Shown: positions 35,758 to 45,082, counted from the first letter of the stretch. The stretch: 64,000 nucleotides of DNA from Acidobacteriaceae bacterium (GCA_019233755.1 JAFAMD010000002.1:1-64000), one strand, 5' to 3'. Notes: generated by a model not told the origin, from the sequence alone. Program-made: numbers and translations.

Positions 35758-37602
35758 TTATTCGTATGCGCCAACGTCGATACTCGTCCCTTGGACACGC
35801 GGATTTCCTGCGAAGTCCATCGTCCCAACGACGGATGCGCCTAGGTTCGTACCGGCGCCTACCGCTGGCGAGCTGGAATCGATATGCAAGTCCGGAGTCG
35901 TCAGGCTGACAAATTGCGGGTCAGCAAATTTAGTATGAGAATCGTGTCCGCTCGCCTTCTGGAAATTAGCGAGGCCTGTATAACTCTGGCCATTCCAAGT
36001 CCACTGGCCGCTGGATTCGCCTGCCTCGGAGAAGTATAGATTGTAATCCAGAGCAGCCGGGCTTGCCGACGCCGTGGTGTAGTCATTTACAAACAGATTT
36101 TGAGCGTTTGCGTAGAGTATGTTGTTCTCGAATACGTTGTTCGTCGCCGCGTACTGAATCTGCAGCTCTCCGCTTCCTGTGTTCTGCGTGTCGTTCTCAA
36201 ACAGTGTGTTGTTCACGATGGTGCAATGGTCGGTTCCGCCAACGCTCGCAGAATAGCCACCGATCGTGATCCCAACGGTAAGGTTTTGATACACGAGGTT
36301 GTCGCGCACGGTCACGTAGCTGCCCACATGTCCTGCGTGCTCGCTGGCTACTTCAATACCGATATCGGAGCCGTAGACGCGGTTGCGCTCGATCACGATC
36401 TGCGAGCCGCCGTCTACATAAATTGCGTCTGCGTCATTCTGGTTTCCTTCACCCGGATTGTTAATCGCCGAAATGTTGTATATCGTATTTCCGCTGATCT
36501 CCCCGTTACGTGCATAATCGTAAGCCGCATTGGGCGCTACGCCCTCGAAGCCGATAGCGTCAATTCCGATATTGTCGTTATCGTGAATAATGTTGTTAGA
36601 AATGGTGAAGTTAGTGACATTGCCGTCCACATTCACGGTTTCGCTGTTTCCGGTCTTCAGACTATACACCTGATTTCCACTGATCGTGATGCTGTCGATG
36701 GACGTAGGCGCTTCAGATCCGTACACCGCAATTCCGAAGGCATTTCCGTTAGCTTCGGATGTGGTCACGATGTTATGTACCACGTTGTTGAGAATCTGAA
36801 CGTGGCTTCCCGATCCCGTAACCCAGATACCGGCCGGAGTGGAAGATGAGCTCGAAGTCTGAAAATTACGTATTTCAAATCCCTGGATAGTTACATAACT
36901 CTTATCCACGATATTGAATAACCCCTGCACGTCTGAACTTGTAGGCGTAAGTCCGGTGCCATCCACAACCGCGGTTTCCCCGGGGTAGTTTTGAAACGCA
37001 ATCGGGCTGGCCGCTGTGCCGGATACAGCAATGTTCACCGATTCGTTGTATACGCCGGCCCGAACGTACACCGTATCGCCAGGCTGCACGGAATTCGCCG
37101 CATGCTGTATCGTTTTCCAGGGGAGAGAAATCGTTCCTGAATTACTGTCGCTTCCCGACGGCGAAACGTAAAACGCCGCGCCGGTGGGGGGCGGGGGAGT
37201 CGAAGAAGTTGCGGTGATAGTTACCTGCGCGGACGCCGATTGCCCCGGGCTGGCCTGCGATACTGCCGTTATCGTGACTGTCGCCGGTTTCGGAACTGCC
37301 GTCGGGGCAGTGTAGAGACCCGATGCGGAAATTGTGCCCACCGAGGCGCTGCCTGCACCCCCATTTACCTGCCAGGTGACTCTAGTATTGCTGGTGTTCT
37401 GCACGCTTGCGGTAAACTGCTGCGTATTTCCCACCTGGACCGTTGATGAGGTGGGGGAAACCGAGACACTCACCGGGTGCCTGCCTCGGGCTGCAAGCGC
37501 CGTGGAAGGCAGAGTTACAGAAACAAAACTAAGTAAGACAGCGGCTGCTAAGTTCCGCCGCAACTTGCAGGGATTTCCCTCACGCAGTTGATGTATTGCC
37601 AT
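35758..37602 (-). CDS. Secreted right-handed beta-helix protein with N-terminal Ig-like domain
   Basis: A 614-residue exported protein. The signal peptide reaches about residue 38 (LPSTALA). A BIG2-like Ig domain (about 42-130: VSVSPTSSTVQVGNTQQFTA) and a Pro/Thr linker follow. A parallel beta-helix starts with the DUF1565-type FYVSPSGSDSNSGTISLPWK. The helix part has many NNV/NxI turns, typical of pectate-lyase-like folds. The ATG has CAGGAG at a good distance. It may bind or cut a polysaccharide. It is preceded by a possibly structured leader and followed by a strong terminator. Confidence 0.86.
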   Translation of the reverse strand: MAIHQLREGNPCKLRRNLAAAVLLSFVSVTLPSTALAARGRHPVSVSVSPTSSTVQVGNTQQFTASVQNTSNTRVTWQVNGGAGSASVGTISASGLYTAPTAVPKPATVTITAVSQASPGQSASAQVTITATSSTPPPPTGAAFYVSPSGSDSNSGTISLPWKTIQHAANSVQPGDTVYVRAGVYNESVNIAVSGTAASPIAFQNYPGETAVVDGTGLTPTSSDVQGLFNIVDKSYVTIQGFEIRNFQTSSSSSTPAGIWVTGSGSHVQILNNVVHNIVTTSEANGNAFGIAVYGSEAPTSIDSITISGNQVYSLKTGNSETVNVDGNVTNFTISNNIIHDNDNIGIDAIGFEGVAPNAAYDYARNGEISGNTIYNISAINNPGEGNQNDADAIYVDGGSQIVIERNRVYGSDIGIEVASEHAGHVGSYVTVRDNLVYQNLTVGITIGGYSASVGGTDHCTIVNNTLFENDTQNTGSGELQIQYAATNNVFENNILYANAQNLFVNDYTTASASPAALDYNLYFSEAGESSGQWTWNGQSYTGLANFQKASGHDSHTKFADPQFVSLTTPDLHIDSSSPAVGAGTNLGASVVGTMDFAGNPRVQGTSIDVGAYE

Positions 37603-37646
37603 TTAATAAACTCCTGAGTCTTTTGCGGTCTTCTACTATCCGGTCG

Positions 37647-37738
37647 CTCCTCTTCCCACGCTCCTTTGCGCAAACACTTCCCCGCTATGGCGCAGAGGCG
37701 CCGCATCGGTGCGAAGGTCTTGAGGTTTGGAAGAGGAG
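37647..37738 (-). promoter_or_regulatory. Possible structured 5' leader of the beta-helix gene
   Basis: On the minus strand CTCCTCTTCC (37738-37729) pairs perfectly with GGAAGAGGAG (37656-37647), a 10-base long-range stem. The 72 enclosed bases contain CGCA-CCGA-TGCG and GGCGC-CTCT-GCGCC hairpins and a TTGCGCAA palindrome. The element ends about 45 bases before the gene start. This is a multi-stem layout typical of leader RNAs. I could not match it to a known riboswitch. Confidence 0.35.
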
Positions 37739-38093
37739 ACTTCTGTCTCGCGCTAATTAAACGCGAAGCGCTCGCCGCGCAGGCAATCAATACTGAGCCT
37801 GCCGATCATGCCCTCACGTTTTATAAGCCTGTGCCGAAACTGCCCGCCCGACGGCAGGAACGCTTGACTGATTGCTGCCAGTCGTCGGCATCAGTTCGTT
37901 TTCCCTGTTCATTACGATGTCTCTATAACGCGATAGCATACTACTATAAGGATAGTTTATCTAAAATCCCTAGCTATCGCAATAGACAGGCGTCATACAC
38001 GTAATACTACACGGTCAGCCGACTCCAAGGCCAGTGGTTACAAAACTCTAACCTCTCGGAACATCGGCCCACAGGTAAGATTCTCTTTTGAGG
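37739..38093. other. A+T-richer intergenic region with an 8-base inverted repeat
   Basis: No convincing gene lies between the leader and the flavin reductase. A 112-codon frame at 37666-38004 overlaps the leader and looks random. GCGATAGC (37930-37937) and GCTATCGC (37973-37980) are a perfect inverted repeat around 35 A+T-rich bases. Promoters for the divergent genes are probably here. Confidence 0.45.
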
Positions 38094-38618
38094 ATGAATA
38101 CAGATTTGAATGCATCGCAGGTCGTGAGCGCAGGGGACGTGTCCGCTGCCGAGTTTCGCTCTATATGCGGCTCATTTCCTTCCGGTGTAACGGTAATCAC
38201 TCGGAGGCTCGCAAATGGCCTCCCGTACGGAATGACGGTGAGCTCCTTCACGTCGGTCTCCTTGCATCCGCCGCTGATCCTGGTTTGCGTCGACAAAGAC
38301 GCCGGCTTCCTGGAAGCCATGGAACCCGGCTTGCCTTTCATCGTGAACGTTTTGAGTGAGGATCAGCAGCACCTGGCGAAGCGATTCTCCGACCGCGGTG
38401 AAGAGGACCGGTTCGCCGGTGTGGATTGGACTCCCGGTTGGGCGAATGTACCTCTATTGGGAGGAACCGTCGCCAGCTTCGGCTGTTCGCTCGATCGGAT
38501 CGTCGAGGCGGGTGATCATCTCGTCTTAATTGCCGCCGTTCGCGAACTGCAGCGCCACCAGGGTAGACCGCTCGTTTGGTGCGACCGCGCCTATCATTTG
38601 CTTCCGCGGCCTCGGTAA
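38094..38618 (+). CDS. Flavin reductase-like domain protein
   Basis: An FMN-binding split-barrel reductase of about 174 residues. FPSGVTVITRRLANGLPYGMTVSSFTSVSLHPPLILVCVD is the FMN-site signature (split here only by reading), and LLGGTVASFGCSLDRIVEAGDHLVLI is the family C-terminal part. It would supply reduced flavin to a monooxygenase. The SsuD-like enzyme at 56.2 kb is a possible but distant client. A TTG six bases upstream of the ATG is an alternative start. Confidence 0.88.
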   Translation: MNTDLNASQVVSAGDVSAAEFRSICGSFPSGVTVITRRLANGLPYGMTVSSFTSVSLHPPLILVCVDKDAGFLEAMEPGLPFIVNVLSEDQQHLAKRFSDRGEEDRFAGVDWTPGWANVPLLGGTVASFGCSLDRIVEAGDHLVLIAAVRELQRHQGRPLVWCDRAYHLLPRPR

Positions 38619-38638
38619 GCGATGTGTCGGACGAAGGC

Positions 38639-39164
38639 ATGAGGCGGATCGTCATTTTGGGTTGCGACCGGTAGCGGCAAGTCGACCTTGGCAAAGCGCC
38701 TCGGCGAACGACTTGGTATCCCTGTTGTCCATCTGGATGCCATTAACTGGGAGCCTGGTTGGAAGGCGCTCACAATTGAGGCGTTCAGAGCACGCCTCAA
38801 GCACGCAATCTCAGGCGACGCCTGGATAACCGACGGCAACTATGCGGTCCATACCTTTGACTTATGCATGCCTCGTGCGGACTTGGTGATTTGGATGGAA
38901 CGACCACTCCTGCATTGTTGCTGGCGAGTGTTCAAGCGAGCAATCAAGAGCCATTTCAGCGCGTCTGAGGATTTGGCCCTCGGGTGTAAGGAACACTTTG
39001 ATCGACGATTCTTGCACCGGCTGCAATTCATAGCGAACTTCAACCGGGTGAACCGGCCGCGCATCCATGCGATGCGGGTGTCACACGGACCAAATGTTCC
39101 CGTGATCGTGCTACGCAGCGACAAAGAGATCTCCGAGTTTCTAGCATCAGTAGAATCCAGGTGA
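38639..39164 (+). pseudogene. FlaR-like P-loop kinase with a single-base frameshift in the Walker A motif
   Basis: ATG 38639 begins MRRIVILGC, and the next frame continues TGSGKSTLAKRLGERLG, so the Walker A motif is split by one extra base near 38666. Downstream the frame is intact to the stop at 39164: VVHLDAINWEPGW, then DAWITDGNY and RADLVIWMERPLL. The layout matches adenylate-kinase-like 'DNA topology modulation' (FlaR) proteins. Without the extra base the product would be about 174 residues. Either the gene is broken or the base is a sequencing error. Confidence 0.75.
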
Positions 39165-39207
39165 CGAATAAACGCGAATCACCGATACATCGGATAGAGT
39201 GTTACGG

Positions 39208-39552
39208 ATGATCAAGAAATCGATGGTAACCACCGCATTTGACCTTCCCGGGTTCAGAGTGAAGCGGAACTTCGGTATTGTGCGGGGAATCACTGTGCGG
39301 TCGCGGTCGATTCTCGGCACAATCGGCGGCTCGTTGCAGACGATCGTGGGAGGAAATATCACGGCGTTCACCAGTCTTTGCGAGAAGGCGCGGGAAGAAG
39401 CGTTCGAGCTTATGCTGAACCATGCAGCGGAAATGGGAGCGAACGCAGTTGTCGGCATGTGCTACGACGCGAATGAGGTCATGGACGGTGTGACCGAAGT
39501 ACTTGCCTATGGAACGGCCGTATGGGTAGAAGCGGCCGGAGAGAGTGCGTAA
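39208..39552 (+). CDS. YbjQ family heavy-metal-binding-domain protein
   Basis: A cytoplasmic protein of 114 residues that forms pentamers in the family. The start [20 protein letters not shown] and the centre [24 protein letters not shown] are diagnostic of YbjQ/DUF74. GTG 39199 and ATG 39223 are alternative starts. The function is not established; metal binding is proposed from the fold. Confidence 0.88.
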   Translation: MIKKSMVTTAFDLPGFRVKRNFGIVRGITVRSRSILGTIGGSLQTIVGGNITAFTSLCEKAREEAFELMLNHAAEMGANAVVGMCYDANEVMDGVTEVLAYGTAVWVEAAGESA

Positions 39553-39565
39553 CGGTTCCGGCGAA

Positions 39566-40615
39566 CTAGCGCCGGACTGACCAGGCAAGTCCGTCCGGTG
39601 CGGGACCGGCATTGATCCGGCCGGTGATCTCGAGAGTCTTCAGGTCGATGACAACCACGCTGTTGTCGCCGGTACAGGCCAGATAGGCATGCGAGCCGTC
39701 CGGCTGCATCTGGATACCCGCGGCGCCGTGTTTGGCATCGATCCGTTTCATCTCCTTATGGGTCTCGGCGTTCAGGATGGCAATGCCGGAACCGCTGAGT
39801 GAAGAGATAAACACAAGCTTGCCATCTGGAGTGAACTTCAGGCGGTTGGCGCCGGGAACGTTCGCCTGCAGCGTATCCGTCACCTTTTTGGTCGCCAGAT
39901 CGATGATGGACACGGTGCCATCCTGAGCATTAGCCGCCCAGAGTTCCTTACCATTCGGAGCAACGTCGAATCCCTCGGCGCCCCTGCCGACAGCAACTAC
40001 GGTTTCGTCCCAGTCCCCGCCAGGAGGCCTCATCGGAGGTCTGCTGCCGCGCGGTCCCGGTCCCGGAGGAGGGCCGCCGAATCCGGTCCGGCTGCTCTTC
40101 TCAATGATGCTGACCGTCCCGGAACTGACGTTAGTTGTGTAGATTCGCTTCATATCGTCGGAAACAAAGATCATGTGCGTTCTGTTCTGTCCCGTTCCCA
40201 GGATCCAATCGACGGTTTTCGTCGCAGGATCATAACGGCCAATCGCTTTAGCAGCTTCAGCCGTAAACCAGGTTTTTCCGCCTACAAATACCAGGCCGTG
40301 GGGCCCGCGCAAGGGACCGAGGTCGATCGACGTTACTCTCTTCTGGCCGATCAGGTCGATCAGGGTAAGGGTGTTGTAAGCCCCGCCCCCGTAGTTAGAG
40401 ACATAAGCGAATTTCCCGTCGGCGGACGCGATGACTTCGTGAGGATCTTCGCCGACCGGCGCCTTCGCGATGACCTTCAGACTGGAGGGGGCCACGATGG
40501 CGAGCGTATGATCCCCCTTCGACAGCACTAATAGGGCCTCGCGAGGAGTGCTCTCAGACCATGCAATGCTCGCGGTAATAACACTCAGAAAGAGGAGAAG
40601 CCGAGCCGCTCTCAT
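39566..40615 (-). CDS. Secreted YVTN/YncE-like beta-propeller protein
   Basis: The ATG at 40615 gives a signal peptide (MRAARLLLFLSVITASIAWS). The mature part is a seven-bladed propeller with YVTN-type repeats such as GKFAYVSNYGGG, KRIYTTNVSSGTVSIIEKS, GKELWAANAQDGTVSIIDLA and SHAYLACTGDNSVVVIDL. A Gly/Pro-rich insertion (about residues 190-210) interrupts one blade. It is 349 residues from this start. Probably a periplasmic binding or scaffold protein. Confidence 0.87.
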   Translation of the reverse strand: MRAARLLLFLSVITASIAWSESTPREALLVLSKGDHTLAIVAPSSLKVIAKAPVGEDPHEVIASADGKFAYVSNYGGGAYNTLTLIDLIGQKRVTSIDLGPLRGPHGLVFVGGKTWFTAEAAKAIGRYDPATKTVDWILGTGQNRTHMIFVSDDMKRIYTTNVSSGTVSIIEKSSRTGFGGPPPGPGPRGSRPPMRPPGGDWDETVVAVGRGAEGFDVAPNGKELWAANAQDGTVSIIDLATKKVTDTLQANVPGANRLKFTPDGKLVFISSLSGSGIAILNAETHKEMKRIDAKHGAAGIQMQPDGSHAYLACTGDNSVVVIDLKTLEITGRINAGPAPDGLAWSVRR

Positions 40616-40722
40616 GTTTACGAATTTAAACACAGTCTCGTGAGTTGCGCGTCGACTTAGCCATTATTTTTCGGAATCGAGCTGCCCCGCTGCCTTCATC
40701 TACTGTGGCAGGGAGAAATATC

Positions 40723-41469
40723 ATGGAAAACGCAAAGAATGTCGCACTCGTCACCGGAGCCAACCGCGGCCTCGGCCTGGAAACTGCTCGCCAACTCGCA
40801 CAGAAGGGCGTCACCGTCGTGCTTGCCGCGCGTAAGCTCGCCTCCGCGGAAGAGGCTGCCGCGAAGCTGAAATCTGAAGGTCTGAATGATATTTACGCTA
40901 TCCAACTCGACGTGACGAAAGGCTCAGAACGCAGCGCGGCGGCGCAGCAGATTGAGAAGCAGTTCGGCCGCCTCGACATTCTCGTCAACAACGCCGGTAT
41001 TGCGCCAACCGAAGGCGGCGCCTTTGAGAAGCGCACCATTAATACTTCGGAAGCCGAACTACATGAGGTCTTCAACACGAATGTCTTCTCCACCATTCTG
41101 CTCACGCATGATCTTCTTCCGCTGCTCCTGAAGAGCGAAGGCGGCCGCATCGTGAACCTGTCGAGCATTCTCGGTTCGCTCACTCTGCACAGCCAGCCGA
41201 ATGGCCCGATTGCCGCGGCCAAGCGCTTCTCCTACAATGCTTCGAAGACCGCGCTGAACGCCTTCACCGTGCATTTGGCGGACGAATTGAAAGATACCAG
41301 GATCAAGGTGAACTCCGTCCACCCTGGCTGGGTGAAGACCGAAATGGGTTCAGAGGCAGCGCCAATGGAAATTCCAGACGGCGCCAGAACCAGCGTCGAA
41401 CTCGCGCTGATCGGCCCCGACGGTCCCACCGGACGCTTCATCCATCAAGGCCAGGAACTACCGTGGTAG
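40723..41469 (+). CDS. SDR-family carbonyl reductase-like oxidoreductase
   Basis: A 248-residue short-chain dehydrogenase with the cofactor motif TGANRGLG (residues about 11-18), NNAGIAP at about 90, catalytic Ser in IVNLSSILGS and YNASKTALN holding Tyr and Lys. VNSVHPGWVKTEMG is typical of the NADPH carbonyl-reductase branch. ATG 40723 has AGGGAG eight bases upstream. Confidence 0.92.
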   Translation: MENAKNVALVTGANRGLGLETARQLAQKGVTVVLAARKLASAEEAAAKLKSEGLNDIYAIQLDVTKGSERSAAAQQIEKQFGRLDILVNNAGIAPTEGGAFEKRTINTSEAELHEVFNTNVFSTILLTHDLLPLLLKSEGGRIVNLSSILGSLTLHSQPNGPIAAAKRFSYNASKTALNAFTVHLADELKDTRIKVNSVHPGWVKTEMGSEAAPMEIPDGARTSVELALIGPDGPTGRFIHQGQELPW

Positions 41470-41597
41470 TGCATCGATAGCAACTCTCCAAGAACCCTGG
41501 TTCACGTCCCCGTCGGCCGATCAGCCACGGGCGGGTTCATTTTCCGGCGGGGCAACTCATGGCGGGTGTTATGATCGCTGGGACAAACTGATCGAGG

Positions 41598-41941
41598 ATG
41601 GCGACACGTAAGGAAAGATCAGATCACGATCCCATCCGCCAAGCGGAGGCTGATCCTGAAGCTGTACGAACTCCGTCGCGAGGCGGTGATGCGCGAAGCC
41701 CGCTCTTATGTTGGTGGGGCATTTATGCCCCAGTCAGCCGAAGAGCTTTTCGATATCGTGACGTATTTTCCAGTACGCGAAGATTCAACCATACTTGGCA
41801 GAGTTCCGCAAGAAGATGAACCTGCCTGAGTTTCTCATCAGCATCGAGCGCCTGATCGAAGAATCCGAAGCCGGTCGCCGTCGGCTGGATGTCATGCGGA
41901 AAAATCTCTCCGTGGTGGCGGAAGCACACGCCAGATCCTAA
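41598..41941 (+). pseudogene. Small hypothetical gene broken by two single-base frameshifts
   Basis: Three frames join into one plausible protein of about 115 residues. MATRKE is followed after one shift by ITIPSAKRRLILKLYELRRE and REARSYVGGAFMPQSAEELF. After a second shift near 41768 come YAKIQPYLAEFRKKMNLPEF and IERLIEESEAGRRRLDVM, to a TAA at 41941. Helical, charged and uniform in character across the joints, which argues for a real former gene. No family recognised. Confidence 0.6.
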
Positions 41942-42176
41942 GCAGCAAAAGCCACCTGGGGTTCTGGTGGATTGCTAACCTCGCTGCCACCGGAGTATCA
42001 TCGGGCCTGCCATGAGCCGGGTCGTTCATTGGGCCATCGGCAAACCTGCCCAAGATCGATACACCTCAATCCCGATCTCAATACACTGCCTCTGGTACTT
42101 GTCCCAGACGAAGTGTAGAAAACGTGCAAGGCGATCCGGTTGTTGGCTTCCCGGCACTAACGCATAGGAGGCGAAC

Positions 42177-43223
42177 ATGAACTTCAGGACACCCGCGTCC
42201 TTGGGTGGAACGGCCATCATGCGCACGATTGTCTGCTGCTTAAGTATTCTCTTATTTTCAGCACCAACTTTCGGGCGGGAGATCAATGTCCTTCTTATCC
42301 ATGGAAGGCTGCACAACACGCACGAACGCTACGGTCATTTCACTCATGATCAGGCTGGCGCGTGGAATGGTCTGAAGCCACTAACTACCGGGACTGTCTG
42401 GTACGTGCAGTGGGACGCCTGGAACCATTATTTTGACGACCACTCATGGCCTGGAGGAGAGGCAGTGGTTCGTGACGCAATCGATGCCAAGTGCGACGCC
42501 AATAAGGGTCAGGAGTGCTGGATTCTTTGTCACAGCGCGGGCTGTGCCGCATTCGAAGACTATCTTTCAAACTCCGATTATGCCCATAACTCGATTCTCA
42601 TTGAGCACGTCATGGCTGCCGACAGCGCGGCCGGCGGATCTGAATTAGCCGATAATGGCTTGCTTCGTTGGATAGGTGGACGGACCGGACAAAGCGGCCG
42701 GCTCGATAACTCTTTGAAAACCAGCTACGCCAGAGGTGCATATAACCATAACCACATGCAGGGCGTGGTGGTGAGAGGCGTCGGAGGCGCAACCGACAAT
42801 TACCCGCTCCACTTCCTTATTGCCTGTAACTTCTTCCCTAGTCAGACCGGAGGCAGGCTTAATTCGGAGTGCACTCCCTGCATTGCAGGACGGTTCGGAC
42901 CCATATATCGAGAGTGCTCAGACGGTACGGTCGCTCTGCACAGTAGTGGTGCTCACAATCGGAAGGCTTCGTTCCAGGACTGCAATAGTAGAATTCCTCC
43001 TCATGACGACACCAAAGGCACATACGCGTTCCATGGTTGGTGGATCAACGATCATGTGTGCAATGGCGATTTTAGCCAGGGCTGTAGTTGGAATGGTCCC
43101 TATTCCAATAACGGGAGGAGCCTATGGAACCCGCCCTTCAAAACGTATCACGTGGACCATTCCGATGGGAAAACAGTTGTAGTTGGCGAATACACTGAAG
43201 CTCCGTTTAGCCTCTGTCCGTAG
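42177..43223 (+). CDS. Secreted Cys-rich alpha/beta-hydrolase-like protein
   Basis: An exported protein of 348 residues. The ATG has AGGAGG seven bases upstream; an internal ATG at 42219 gives the shorter signal peptide MRTIVCCLSILLFSAPTFG. The mature part begins REINVLLIHGRLH, a hydrolase-type first strand. CHSAGCAAFEDYL at about residue 120 fits a nucleophile elbow with Ser. Twelve cysteines lie in the mature part, an even number that suggests disulfides and an extracytoplasmic site. It pairs with the secreted protein downstream. Lipase or esterase activity is a guess. Confidence 0.72.
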   Translation: MNFRTPASLGGTAIMRTIVCCLSILLFSAPTFGREINVLLIHGRLHNTHERYGHFTHDQAGAWNGLKPLTTGTVWYVQWDAWNHYFDDHSWPGGEAVVRDAIDAKCDANKGQECWILCHSAGCAAFEDYLSNSDYAHNSILIEHVMAADSAAGGSELADNGLLRWIGGRTGQSGRLDNSLKTSYARGAYNHNHMQGVVVRGVGGATDNYPLHFLIACNFFPSQTGGRLNSECTPCIAGRFGPIYRECSDGTVALHSSGAHNRKASFQDCNSRIPPHDDTKGTYAFHGWWINDHVCNGDFSQGCSWNGPYSNNGRSLWNPPFKTYHVDHSDGKTVVVGEYTEAPFSLCP

Positions 43224-43274
43224 CATAGCTGCTCTGGACAACAGCTCAATGAAAAGGAATGGAGGAAAGAGACC

Positions 43275-44483
43275 ATGCTTCGAATAGAAAAGAATACCGT
43301 AAGTCTCTTACTTACAGGAATCGCGCTCGGTTGCGGGGTAACCGGCCCGGCGTTCGGCCAAGTACAAAACCTTGACGATGCATCCGCAAGGGGCAGTCTG
43401 GCCATCTTCGCGGACTTTGCGAAATATCCACCGGAATCCAGGCCATTGAATAGCTCGAACTGGGACCTGCTGCATCCCTGGCTGACAGAGGGCTCTTTGA
43501 TGTCCCTCCTTCCCGTCGCTACAGTCCGTCAACTGGAATTGCTCCAGAACTCCGGCCTCTCGGACGACGAAATAGCGCAAAGGGTGACCATGCCGTCCTC
43601 TCTCCCCAGATATCAGTTCGACGTGAACAAAACAATCCTGGCAGGCACTCAGGATACGCTCCGGGCGAAACTGACGGTGACGCCGGCAGATGAGTTGAAC
43701 ACACCTGTTCGCATTCATGTCGTGAAGACGGAATTGATAGGAGATGACTACTTCGGTTCTCCATCTTTGGGCAGCGTGCCGTTCTCCTGCGACTCAGCCA
43801 ACGCGACATGTACGTTCGAATGGACGGCGCCTTCCGCAGACAAGAAATATTGGGGAGGATTGCAGCTCAATGTCACCTTAACCGTGGAAGGCATCGAGGA
43901 CGAGTATCTGGCGCAGCAATCCTTTTATTCGTCTCCCATGGTTGCTGGTAAGTTCACCGGAAGCTTCAATGAGCATCTCGAAAATGGGTCTCTGGTGATT
44001 GATGTGGGCGTTGATGTCCAGAAGCGAATGGCCTGCTTCGTAACCGGGAATCTTTATTCCGTGGACAAGGCTGTTCCTGCCGTCTTTGTCCAACGGCGCA
44101 TGATCGTGGATCCGTCCATGAAGTTCATCTCGCTTACGTTTTTCGGCAAGATATTCCGGGATTACGGATATTCGGGTGCGTTTCGCCTGCAGGACCTGAA
44201 AGCCCAATGCGAAAATCTCCCGTACCCTCCTGAATGGTTCATGGATAGTCTCGCGCATCAAGCCGAACTGCAGGCATTTCAAAATAAGCAGCCGGCGACG
44301 ATGGAGCCGCCGCGAATTTATTTCGAGTACAGCGAGTACTCTTATCTGACACACGGGTACTCAAATGCCAGCTTCTCGGACGAGGAATGGCAGTCTCCGA
44401 CAAAGACACGTAAGCTCGAGATGCTGAAGAAGGCTGCGGCGGATTTGGATGATCCGGCATTGCAAGTGCGCAAACACCCATAA
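43275..44483 (+). CDS. Secreted protein of unknown function, partner of the Cys-rich hydrolase
   Basis: A 402-residue exported protein. The signal peptide ends near GPAFGQ, and GGAGGAAAG-type ribosome binding sequence precedes the ATG. The central part (about 120-290) looks like beta-sandwich strands (LRAKLTVTPADELNTPVRIH, GGLQLNVTLTVEGIEDEY). The C-terminal part is helical. Three cysteines are seen in the mature sequence. It lies 51 bases after the Cys-rich hydrolase, so the two are probably co-expressed. I recognise no family. Confidence 0.65.
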   Translation: MLRIEKNTVSLLLTGIALGCGVTGPAFGQVQNLDDASARGSLAIFADFAKYPPESRPLNSSNWDLLHPWLTEGSLMSLLPVATVRQLELLQNSGLSDDEIAQRVTMPSSLPRYQFDVNKTILAGTQDTLRAKLTVTPADELNTPVRIHVVKTELIGDDYFGSPSLGSVPFSCDSANATCTFEWTAPSADKKYWGGLQLNVTLTVEGIEDEYLAQQSFYSSPMVAGKFTGSFNEHLENGSLVIDVGVDVQKRMACFVTGNLYSVDKAVPAVFVQRRMIVDPSMKFISLTFFGKIFRDYGYSGAFRLQDLKAQCENLPYPPEWFMDSLAHQAELQAFQNKQPATMEPPRIYFEYSEYSYLTHGYSNASFSDEEWQSPTKTRKLEMLKKAAADLDDPALQVRKHP

Positions 44484-44507
44484 ATGTCCGGTTTGGACAG
44501 ATTAACC

Positions 44508-44918
44508 TCAATGATGGAGCCACTGGTTGTGGTTTCGCTGGAAATCGTGAATTCTTGCTGCGTCGTCGGCGAGAACCTGCCTGTCTTGCGGTCCCAGGCG
44601 CTCGTCATTCGCCGATTTGCGTAAAGAATCGATGACGTCATTGACCGTGCCGTTGTCCCAGACGCCCTGGTCCAGCTTCGCTTGAAGCCCAGTCAATTCT
44701 TCCTTTGTTCGTTGTATACGATTCTGCTCTTTTTCGCTGGCCGCCCCGGCGGTATAGATGTGATCAAGGTCGTCGTGCACCCGTGCAAAAACATGCGCAT
44801 GCCAGTGTTCACCCCGGTAATATTCATCACGGTTGTGGTACCAATCCTGTCCCGCGACCCCGAACCCAACGGACGCTAGGAAAAGCAGCGAGACTTTCGC
44901 CAACTGTTTCAATCCCAT
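44508..44918 (-). CDS. Small secreted helical protein of unknown function
   Basis: A 136-residue protein with a signal peptide (MGLKQLAKVSLLFLASVGFG). The mature part is His/Asp-rich at its N-terminus (WYHNRDEYYRGEHWHAHVFA). A helical C-terminal part follows (EKEQNRIQRTKEELTGLQAK) and ends HNQWLHH. The His-rich stretch may bind metal. No family recognised. It is convergent with the secreted gene before it. Confidence 0.62.
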   Translation of the reverse strand: MGLKQLAKVSLLFLASVGFGVAGQDWYHNRDEYYRGEHWHAHVFARVHDDLDHIYTAGAASEKEQNRIQRTKEELTGLQAKLDQGVWDNGTVNDVIDSLRKSANDERLGPQDRQVLADDAARIHDFQRNHNQWLHH

Positions 44919-45082
44919 AACTTAAACTTACTTATCGCTCCTCCAAATGATCGACGGCGCAAGAGCAGGAATTGTTACTAGCATCGAACGACGACGCCTT
45001 CAAAGCTGCACATTTCTTTGGGCTCTGTCTTGCGCCTGTGCTGTGTGAAACGAAAGGCTGCGAGGGTGCGTCTCTCGCCGCA

